This document shows positions 1 through 6,685 of a stretch of 9,761 bases of DNA, one piece after another. The position numbers and the translations under genes were made by a program. Position 1 is the first letter of the stretch, and each line of letters starts with the position of its first letter. Source of the DNA: an uncultured Muribaculaceae bacterium. Lineage in GTDB: Bacteria; Bacteroidota; Bacteroidia; Bacteroidales; Muribaculaceae. The stretch covers positions 1-9,761 of the forward strand of contig CAJLLX010000075.1 of assembly GCA_905207535.1 (NCBI GenBank), given 5' to 3'. A model generated the notes under the pieces. The model saw only the letters and a list, made by a program, of their open reading frames with translations, had not been told where the DNA came from and did not search any database.

Positions 1-74
1 ATTCAATGAGGAACGAGTCGCAAATAAATCTCTCTATTTTGATGCGGTTGCCCTGTCCGGGAGGTATGTAAAGT

Positions 75-110
75 GGCTGTAGGCCCAATAGGTCCAATAG
101 GGATTATAGG
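75..110. repeat. degenerate 9-bp tandem repeat, about four units
   Basis: Four consecutive 9-mers end in TAGG: GGCTGTAGG, CCCAATAGG, TCCAATAGG and GATTATAGG. On the minus strand this reads as repeated CCTATTGG-type units. It lies just past the stop codon of the beta-helix sulfatase, so it would be in the 3' untranslated region of that transcript. The units do not form a convincing hairpin and are not followed by a T-run, so I do not call a terminator. Short intergenic repeats of this look are familiar from Bacteroidales, but I attach no function. Confidence 0.55.
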
Positions 111-115
111 CTGTG

Positions 116-3100
116 CTATAGAGTTGCTTTTCCTGTCAGCTTGCCGATCTTGATGATTACGGTGCCGGCACCCTCAAAAGGGAGGCGCTGCTCGTCGCTC
201 TTCATCAGGTCACGGTAGATCAGCTTCCCGTCGGGGGTGTACACCGAGATCAGCTCTCCGGCGCCTCCGTGGGCTTTTACTACGCCGTTGGCGACCTCTA
301 TCGTCCCGGCTTCGGCGGCTGACGACAGGGCGATGCCGTCGCTATGCTGATACTCGTAGGCTCCCATGTCGACGTGGCTTCCGGCCAGACGCTGATTGTG
401 ACCGAGGTCGTAGGTGCTGACCGAGGCATAGTTGTCGTCGCCGGCGTCAATCAGCGGCGCACCCTTGGCGAGGGCGTAAGAGGCGCTCTCTACGGCGGCT
501 ACGTGGGCATCGGAGGTGCCGTAGCCGATCACTGCGGCGGGATTCTCGAAGAGCGCCTCAGTGCTCTCGCTGAGCGGCATGTGGTTCACGTCGTTGCCGT
601 CGGTAAATTTGGTGCTGGTGCTCTCCACGGCCGAGTGGTGCGACACTATTTTGCCCCCGCCGTTGATATCCTGATTCTGAGCGTAGCTCTCGCGGCCGTT
701 TTTGCCGCTGTTGTTGTAGGCCACGCTGTTGTAGAGGTTCAGTGCCGAGGTGCCGGTGCCGGTGCCGATGGCGCCCCCGAGGCCGCTGGCGCTGTTGTTG
801 ACGAAGGTGCTGTGGATCACCGTGGCGGTGGCGTCACCGCCGATCTGCAGAGCGCCGCCGTTGCCGCTCGAGGTGTTGTTGGCAAAAAGGCAGTTTTCGA
901 TCCTCACCTGACCTATCTGGCAGTGCACGGCGCCGCCGTTTTTGCCCCCCTGGGTGTGGTTGTTGCGAAAGATGCAGTTGCGCACCAGGGCGCCGTTGGT
1001 CAGCAGTGCGGCTGCTCCGTTGCCGTTGCCGTTGGCATCGGAGCGGTTCATGCAGTTTTGCACTGTCACCCCGTCAACCACGCTGGTCACGGGCGCGTCG
1101 AGGTTCTGATTGCGAAAGGCCGACACTTTGCCTCCGCCGTCGAGCACGGTGGGGTGTGCCGCCCAGTCGCGCTCCGACACTGAGCTTTCATTCCCGGCAA
1201 ATCCGCCGTAAATCTCCACTTTGTCGATTTTCAGCGGATTCTCGAGGGTATATTTCCCTTCGGCGAGCCATATCGAGGCGTTCTCCACGGCTGTAGAGGC
1301 CAGCTGCATGGCATGATCCAGGGTGGTGGGGGCGCTCCAGTCGCTCCCGTCGGCATCGGCTGAGCCGTCGGGGGTGACGCGGTACACGGGGTTGTCGGTC
1401 ACCGGTGCCCCGTTGTCATATTCATATGCTCCCATGTCGATCTGGCGGCCGCTCAGGCGAGGCATTGCGCCAAGGTCGCGGTCGGTCTTCGAGGTGAGGT
1501 TGATGTTGCCGGCGTCGATGCAGGGCGATCCTTCTGTAAGGCGGTAGCTGGCGGCTTCGGCCTCTGCGGCGTCGCAGTTGCCGGCGGTGGTGCCGGGATT
1601 CTCAAACCCCGGAGCGTTGTCGGCGTCGAGTTTCACGTGATTTTCGTCGTTGCCGTCGCTGAATTTTGTGCTGTTGCTCTCTATGGCGGAGTTTTTCGAC
1701 ACGATGGCGCCTCCGGCGTTCACTCCGCCGTTCTGGGCGTAGCTCTCGCGTCCGTTTTTGCCTTCGTTGCCGTAGGCTATCACGTTGTAGAAGTTCACGT
1801 TGGTGTTGGAGGCGCCTACACCCACGCCGCCGCTGAGGCCGGTGGCTTTGTTGTTCACGAGGGTGCAGTTGATCAGCGTGGCGGTCACTCCGCCGCCGGC
1901 CTGCACGGCGCCGCCGTTGCCGCTGGAGGAGTTGTTGGCAAAGAGGGTGTTCTCCACCTTCACTGTGCCGAGGTGGCAGTGAAGGGCGCCGCCGTTCTTG
2001 CCGTTCTGGGTGCGGTTGTTGCGAAAGATGCAGTTGCGCACTGTGGCGCCGTTGGTCAGGATGGCTCCGCCGCCGTTGCCGTTGCCGTTGGCGTCGGCGC
2101 GGTTCACACCGTTCTCCAGGATCAGGCCGTCAAGCTCGGTGCTCACTGTGGCGTCGAGCTTGCTGTTGCGCACGCACGAGTGTTTCCCCTCGCCGTCGAT
2201 CACGGTGCGGTGCGTAGCCCAGTCGCGCTCTGCGAGCCGCTGCTCGGTGCCGGCAAAACCGCCGTAGAGTTTCACATTGTCCACATTGAACGGATTCTCG
2301 GAGGTGTATACTCCCTCTTTCATCCATATCTGAGCGCCTGAAGTGGAGCGGGCCTCGTCGAGGGCGCGGCTCAGAGTCATTGGATTGTCCCAGCTTGTGC
2401 CGTCGCCTTCTTCGGTGGCGTCGGTGCTCACGCGGATCACATGGTCGGCATACTGGCGGTAGGCTTCGTTGAACCATGCTATGGCGGCTGCCTTCATCTC
2501 GGCTGCTACCTCCGGGTTGGCGCCGGCTACGTTAAACTGCTCATTGATGTCGGTCTCCATGTCGTAAAGCTCTGTGCGCGAGCCGTCGGCGTTGACAAGC
2601 AGTTTCCATTTGCCCTGGCGCATGCCGATATGCGGGCTGATGCGGTCGGCCTTGGTCTTGCCGAACTCCCAGAAGAGCGGAGTGTCCCTCTCGGTGGTGG
2701 CTTTGCCCAGAAGCACTTCGCTCATGTCCACGCCGTCGAGAGGATATTTTGTCGGCACTTCGGCTCCGGCTATTTGGCACAGGCTCGGGAAGAGGTCCAC
2801 CATGCACACCACCGACTTGCTGTTCTCCACACCGGCGGGTACCACGCCCGGCCAGCGGATGATGAACGGCATACGGATGCCACCCTCGTAGAGCGTGCCT
2901 TTCTGGCCGCGCAGCGAGTTGGTGCGGTGACCGTCAAACGACGGCGCAGGGCCGTTGTCGCCGGTGAAGATCACGAGGGTATTGTCGTCAAGCCCTAATT
3001 CTTTCAGGCCGGCCATCAGTCGGCCGATCTGGCGGTCAAGCTCCTTGAGCACTATCGAGAAGGAGGTGGCCGACTCGCGCTGCGAGGCCTCGTCGCCGTC

Positions 3101-3778
3101 GAACACCCACGGTGTGTGCACGTCGTCGGGCCACAGGTTCACGAAGCATGGCTCCCCTTTGTGGCGGCTCAGGAAGTCGAGGGTCTTGTCCACGAAGTAG
3201 GCGGTGCGGTCCCAGCGCTTCACCTCGTCGGTATTGGACCATATCCAGTTGCTCGAGGTCAGTTTGGGGTCGGGATCGGGGCTCTCCCATGTGGAGGCAT
3301 ACTCGTCGAAGCCGTATTCTGTAATCAGGGGTGCATTTTTCACGTCGCGGCCTCCGCCCATGTGCCATTTGCCGAAGTGGCCGGTGTTGTAGCCTGACTC
3401 CTTCAGCGCACGGGCCATAGAGGGCGCGTTGGGCAGCAGGAAGTCGTTCTGCTCGTTGCGGGCGTTGTTGGCACGTTCCTGAAGGAAGGTGTTGATGCCC
3501 CAGCGCGTGGGGAACATTCCCGTGGTCAATCCCACACGCGAGGGCGAACTGATGGGGCACGATGTGTAAAACTGCCGCAGGCTCAGTCCCTCTTCGGCCA
3601 ATTTGTCGATATTGGGCGTCTCCACGTAGTCGCCGCCGTAGCACGACGGATCGGAGTAGCCCATGTCGTCGATGTTGATTAGCACTATGTTGGGACGCTC
3701 GGCGGTCTGTCCTATCGCTGCAACCGGAATCATCGAGGCAGTAGTCATCAGCATCCTGCTGATTTTCTGTTTTTTCAT
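116..3778 (-). CDS. secreted Ser-type sulfatase fused to two tandem parallel beta-helix modules
   Basis: This is a 1220-residue secreted S1-family sulfatase, predicted to hydrolyse sulfate esters on a glycan outside the cytoplasm. The ATG at 3778 is chosen because it gives a clean signal peptide (MKKQKISRMLM, hydrophobic core, then AAIG-QTA); an in-frame ATG at 3805 would add nine residues ahead of it. The sulfatase domain spans about 28-440. It shows metal ligands D37/D38 and D274/N275, the GKWH motif (K137, H139), H221 in HTPW, K293, and the S-S-P-S-R signature at 77-81 with S77 as the residue to be oxidised to formylglycine. The style resembles arylsulfatase A or GalNAc-6-sulfatase, but specificity cannot be read. 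Two homologous modules follow (449-787 and 800-1143), each with a GTSW-like start, NCIFRNN-type coils and a DMGAYEY end, as in beta-helix 'choice-of-anchor Q' proteins. The last ~70 residues resemble a T9SS sorting domain but end in GKATL. It lies 78 bp downstream of the other sulfatase and is probably co-transcribed. Confidence 0.93.
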   Translation of the reverse strand: MKKQKISRMLMTTASMIPVAAIGQTAERPNIVLINIDDMGYSDPSCYGGDYVETPNIDKLAEEGLSLRQFYTSCPISSPSRVGLTTGMFPTRWGINTFLQERANNARNEQNDFLLPNAPSMARALKESGYNTGHFGKWHMGGGRDVKNAPLITEYGFDEYASTWESPDPDPKLTSSNWIWSNTDEVKRWDRTAYFVDKTLDFLSRHKGEPCFVNLWPDDVHTPWVFDGDEASQRESATSFSIVLKELDRQIGRLMAGLKELGLDDNTLVIFTGDNGPAPSFDGHRTNSLRGQKGTLYEGGIRMPFIIRWPGVVPAGVENSKSVVCMVDLFPSLCQIAGAEVPTKYPLDGVDMSEVLLGKATTERDTPLFWEFGKTKADRISPHIGMRQGKWKLLVNADGSRTELYDMETDINEQFNVAGANPEVAAEMKAAAIAWFNEAYRQYADHVIRVSTDATEEGDGTSWDNPMTLSRALDEARSTSGAQIWMKEGVYTSENPFNVDNVKLYGGFAGTEQRLAERDWATHRTVIDGEGKHSCVRNSKLDATVSTELDGLILENGVNRADANGNGNGGGAILTNGATVRNCIFRNNRTQNGKNGGALHCHLGTVKVENTLFANNSSSGNGGAVQAGGGVTATLINCTLVNNKATGLSGGVGVGASNTNVNFYNVIAYGNEGKNGRESYAQNGGVNAGGAIVSKNSAIESNSTKFSDGNDENHVKLDADNAPGFENPGTTAGNCDAAEAEAASYRLTEGSPCIDAGNINLTSKTDRDLGAMPRLSGRQIDMGAYEYDNGAPVTDNPVYRVTPDGSADADGSDWSAPTTLDHAMQLASTAVENASIWLAEGKYTLENPLKIDKVEIYGGFAGNESSVSERDWAAHPTVLDGGGKVSAFRNQNLDAPVTSVVDGVTVQNCMNRSDANGNGNGAAALLTNGALVRNCIFRNNHTQGGKNGGAVHCQIGQVRIENCLFANNTSSGNGGALQIGGDATATVIHSTFVNNSASGLGGAIGTGTGTSALNLYNSVAYNNSGKNGRESYAQNQDINGGGKIVSHHSAVESTSTKFTDGNDVNHMPLSESTEALFENPAAVIGYGTSDAHVAAVESASYALAKGAPLIDAGDDNYASVSTYDLGHNQRLAGSHVDMGAYEYQHSDGIALSSAAEAGTIEVANGVVKAHGGAGELISVYTPDGKLIYRDLMKSDEQRLPFEGAGTVIIKIGKLTGKATL
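350..1381 (-). repeat. beta-helix module copy B (C-terminal copy of internal duplication)
   Basis: This encodes residues 800-1143, the second copy of the duplicated module, beginning YRVTPDG and ending DMGAYEY. It keeps the same coil landmarks as copy A (YGGFAG, VRNCIFRNN, SSGNGGA, GKNGRESYAQN). A short linker of about a dozen residues (DNGAPVTDNPV) joins it to copy A. Protein similarity is strong but many synonymous and non-synonymous differences exist, so the duplication is not very recent or is evolving under relaxed constraint. Confidence 0.9.
1418..2434 (-). repeat. beta-helix module copy A (N-terminal copy of internal duplication)
   Basis: This DNA encodes residues 449-787 of the sulfatase, the first of two homologous beta-helix modules. 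It starts at RVSTD and ends at DMGAYEY, and matches copy B along its length with offsets of about 351-356 codons. Shared landmarks are YGGFAG, ANGNGNG, VRNCIFRNN, SSGNGGA, GKNGRESYAQN and MGAYEY. Identity is visible at the DNA level: the 21-mer region beginning at 2021 in this copy recurs at 965 in the other, 1056 bp away. Confidence 0.9.
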
Positions 3779-3856
3779 GTTATGAATTTTGGTAAGAAAA
3801 AACATTATGATTTAATAAAATGCCTTCTCCGAAAGCCTCCGCTGCTCAAGGACCAC

Positions 3857-6493
3857 TTATTTCACCATTACTTTGTCGGCTATGCGGCGGTTGCCCTGAG
3901 TGAGCTGCACCACATACGCCCCCTTAGCCAAGGGCAGGGTCACATGCCCCTTCGCTGACGGCACGCTCCCGGCAAGACGTCCGGCAAGGTCGTAGGCCGA
4001 GGCCGAAAATTCGCCCTCCACCTCTATATCTATCCCGCCGGTCTGTGTAGTCAGCCGGTATCCCTCGCGCTCTGCGTTCAGACCTTCTGTGGCCGATGTG
4101 TCATCCTTATACTGCAGCGTCGGATACTCCCCCTCGTTCATCTTCCACACCTTGTCGAAGTCAAAAGAGGTATTGTTGTTATAGAAATCCTTGGTGCGGA
4201 AGGTTGCTTCCGGCAGTTTGGTGATCACCCCTTCGGGAATCTTGGCGCCCACACCGCCGTCGCCCACGTATTTCAGCTTCAGTTCCTCCGGCACGAAGAG
4301 TCTGTCCATATGCTCGATGGTGACGGGGTTGGAGAGGCGCCGGCTGTAGAAGTAGTTGGGCGTATGTGCGGTGAGCGATTTGGCCAGGCAGAGCACTTCG
4401 GTCATGCGGATGGCGTGCTGCTCCTGTGTGATGGCCACTATACCTCCGGCATTGCCGGCGTTGCTGGTCATCTGGGCCGACGACACGTCGCCGGTGAAGT
4501 ATACGCGCTGTATGTCGAGTTTGGCCACGCTGGCGCCGTCGTCGCCATGCACCAGACCCACGATGCCTCCGGCGCATGACGGAGCTTTGACCAGGTCTGT
4601 GCTCATACTGGTGGCCGACACATTGGCGTTGACGTAGCAGTCGTGGATCTTGTTATATCCGGTATGGCTCGGGTCGCGGGCCACGCGCCCTGCTATGCCA
4701 CCCGCTTCGGTGCCCGACTGTATATTGCCGGTCACCGACACGCGCTCTATGGTGCTCGCGCCGATCATGGCACCCGTCACCCCGCCCGAGGGGGCGGCGC
4801 CTTTGATGTTGACATCCACAAGGTTGAGATTTCTCACCGTGCCGTGGTCCATGCGGCCGAAAAGGCCCTTAAACGAGGTGCCGGTGGTGTTGGTAAGCCC
4901 GGTGATGCTGTGGCCGCGGCCGTCGAGGATGCCGCTGAAGCGCCCGGGGTTGGCGTCGTTGGCGCTCGAGGCGCCGATCGGCACCCACTGCTCACCCTCG
5001 GGGATGACGATGTCGTCGGTGAGATAGTAGTTTCCGGTCATGTCCATCCGCACGATATTGTCGATATCCTCCAGGCTCGAGATGGCCACCGGGGTCTTGG
5101 TCTCGGGCGCTTCGGGGTCGGTGCCGTCCATCAGTGCGCCGCGGTCGCCGCACTGAATCATCCATTCGTCAAGGGCGGCACGCATGGTGGCCACGCGCTC
5201 GGCCTGCTCGGGCTGCGCGGCGATGTTATTTAGCTCCCAGGGGTCGTTCTCGAGGTCGTAGAGCTCCACTTCGGGGCGGGTGAGATACTTGTCAACCAAC
5301 CGCTGGGCGTTGTCGTCGTTCGCAGCGGTGGCTACCCATGATTTCCACATCGAGCTCCCGGGGCGGGTCATGTATTTGCAATGGTAATCCACGTCGGGCG
5401 TGAGATTCACTATCAGCCGGTAGCGCTTGTCCTGGATGCTGCGGATGGGGTAGGGGTCACCCTCGGGATTGTTGTTGTGGATGCCGTAGGCCCACTGACG
5501 GTGCTCGGCTGTCTTGCCGTAGAGCACGTCGAGGCAGCTTGTGCCGTCGAGGCCCTCCACCGGCTCGCCCCCGGCAAATTCTATCAGCGTCGGCAGGATA
5601 TCCTCATACTGCACCAGAGCGTCGCAGGTGGTGTTGGCGGCTATCTCCTTGGGATAGCGGGCTATGAAACCGCTGTGGGTGCCGTAGCGGTAGAGTGTCC
5701 ATTTGCCGAAAGGCATCTGAGGTCCCTGCTCGGCCAGGAAGATTATCAGTGTGTTGTCGAGCTGACCGGCATCCTCCAGAGTCTTGTATACCATCCCCAC
5801 CTCGTTGTCGAGCAGTCGCAGCTCGGCTAAGTAGTTGCAAAATTCTTTGCGCGTCTGGGCGTTGTCCACGCAGTTGGGCGGCAGGGTGAGCTTATTGGGG
5901 TCAAACTCCGAGGCGTCGCCGGCATCCCACGGCATGTGGGAGTGGATGCTGCACACATACATGCAGAAGGGCTCGTCGCCGTTGCGGGTGATAAACTCGC
6001 GGATCCCCTCGGCGGTAGATACTGCCGGATGCGAGGCCACGCAGTTCACCGTGAATCCGTCGATCTTCTCGAAGGGATACACCTTCGGCTGATTGGCGGG
6101 GTGGTCCTTGCCGGCGCGCCCTACGCGGTAGCCGAGATCGGTGAGATAGTGAGGAGCGCTCTTCACATGCGAGTAGGTGGCTTTGTGGTTCTGATACGAG
6201 CCGTGATGCGTGGGGTAGAGGCCGGTGTAGAGCGACGCGCGGATAGGCACGCTCATCGACATCGAGGCATAGTTGTTGGTCATGCGCACTCCCTCGTGGG
6301 CCAGACGGTCGATATTCGGAGTGGAGATATTGGTGCCGCCGTAGCATCCGATTTCATTTGTGCCCATATCGTCGGCGAGTATCACCACGATATTCGGTTT
6401 CTGTTGCGGTTGCTCCTCTTGCGGTTGCTGCTGTGCCACGGCGGGCATGGCCGCCAGCGGCGCTAAGGCCGTGAGGCAAAGTTTAGTTTTCAT
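3857..6493 (-). CDS. secreted sulfatase with variant SVPIR active site and GLUG-like C-terminal domain
   Basis: This is an 878-residue secreted S1-like sulfatase. A signal peptide covers about 1-20 (MKTKLCL, hydrophobic core, AVA-Q), followed by a Gln/Pro-rich linker. The catalytic domain spans about 32-456: metal ligands D41/D42, a GKDH motif (K129, H131) where most relatives have GKWH, H186 in HMPW, E254/Q255 in AEQG where many sulfatases have D-N or D-H, K263 in GKWT, and a typical YDLENDPWE end. The signature at 81-85 is S-V-P-I-R instead of [CS]-x-P-[ST]-R, so the fourth position is Ile. The E-Q-G plus F-x-KWT pattern recalls sulfatases annotated as heparan N-sulfatase-like, which is only a weak hint of substrate. 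About residues 470-790 form a GLUG-type beta-solenoid (FSGILDGRGHSITGL, then GGITG/AGGIAG/AGGIVG turns). Residues ~805-878 are a canonical T9SS-like sorting tail ending DKVMVK. It is probably the first gene of a two-sulfatase operon. Confidence 0.92.
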   Translation of the reverse strand: MKTKLCLTALAPLAAMPAVAQQQPQEEQPQQKPNIVVILADDMGTNEIGCYGGTNISTPNIDRLAHEGVRMTNNYASMSMSVPIRASLYTGLYPTHHGSYQNHKATYSHVKSAPHYLTDLGYRVGRAGKDHPANQPKVYPFEKIDGFTVNCVASHPAVSTAEGIREFITRNGDEPFCMYVCSIHSHMPWDAGDASEFDPNKLTLPPNCVDNAQTRKEFCNYLAELRLLDNEVGMVYKTLEDAGQLDNTLIIFLAEQGPQMPFGKWTLYRYGTHSGFIARYPKEIAANTTCDALVQYEDILPTLIEFAGGEPVEGLDGTSCLDVLYGKTAEHRQWAYGIHNNNPEGDPYPIRSIQDKRYRLIVNLTPDVDYHCKYMTRPGSSMWKSWVATAANDDNAQRLVDKYLTRPEVELYDLENDPWELNNIAAQPEQAERVATMRAALDEWMIQCGDRGALMDGTDPEAPETKTPVAISSLEDIDNIVRMDMTGNYYLTDDIVIPEGEQWVPIGASSANDANPGRFSGILDGRGHSITGLTNTTGTSFKGLFGRMDHGTVRNLNLVDVNIKGAAPSGGVTGAMIGASTIERVSVTGNIQSGTEAGGIAGRVARDPSHTGYNKIHDCYVNANVSATSMSTDLVKAPSCAGGIVGLVHGDDGASVAKLDIQRVYFTGDVSSAQMTSNAGNAGGIVAITQEQHAIRMTEVLCLAKSLTAHTPNYFYSRRLSNPVTIEHMDRLFVPEELKLKYVGDGGVGAKIPEGVITKLPEATFRTKDFYNNNTSFDFDKVWKMNEGEYPTLQYKDDTSATEGLNAEREGYRLTTQTGGIDIEVEGEFSASAYDLAGRLAGSVPSAKGHVTLPLAKGAYVVQLTQGNRRIADKVMVK

Positions 6494-6557
6494 GATGTTG
6501 GCCGTTGGTTATTGTCCTGTAATAATTTTTGGTTATGGAAAGTTGATAACGTTTGGG

Positions 6558-6565
6558 CAAATATA
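6558..6565 (-). promoter_or_regulatory. putative -7 box for the sulfatase operon
   Basis: On the minus strand the sequence reads TATATTTG, a full match to the Bacteroidetes -7 consensus TAnnTTTG, 64 bp upstream of the sulfatase start codon. I see no good TTTG element at the -33 position, which is G-rich instead. The box lies between the terminator of the preceding gene and the sulfatase start, where a promoter is expected. The leader that would result contains TTGGTTAT (plus-strand sense) twice, at 6505-6512 and 6529-6536. Confidence 0.5.
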
Positions 6566-6622
6566 CACATTTCCCCCCAATCCTCTCCCCTATTTTCGCT
6601 TTTTTTCGCGGGCTTTAGCTCT

Positions 6623-6663
6623 AAAAAAGAATGGAGGCCGCGCGTTGGTGCGGTCTCCATTCT
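6623..6663 (-). terminator. intrinsic terminator after the FnIII/jelly-roll gene
   Basis: Two 14-bp arms (6628-6641 and 6650-6663) are inverted copies around an 8-base loop, with one A-C mismatch on the minus strand. In the minus-strand transcript the second arm is followed directly by a U-run from the A-tract at 6623-6628. The hairpin begins about 22 bp past the stop codon of the 579-residue protein. The plus-strand reading lacks a T-run, so the terminator acts on minus-strand transcripts. Confidence 0.85.
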
Positions 6664-6685
6664 TACATATCTTTCTTGTGCTCGC

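Noticed and set aside
344..1183. 279-codon plus-strand open frame opposite the beta-helix region
   Set aside because: It is a shadow of the repetitive Gly/Asn/Ala-rich helix codons. A similar shadow at 1637-2341 lies opposite the other copy, which shows that the minus-strand repeat is the source.
3779..3805. Extended sulfatase start at the ATG at 3805
   Set aside because: It would put nine residues (MFFLTKIHN) before a complete signal peptide beginning MKKQK. No ribosome-binding site favours it.
3779..3856. Terminator or separate promoter between the two sulfatases
   Set aside because: CGGAGGCTTTCGGAG in the minus strand is a direct repeat, not a hairpin, and no TAnnTTTG match is present, so the genes are treated as one operon.
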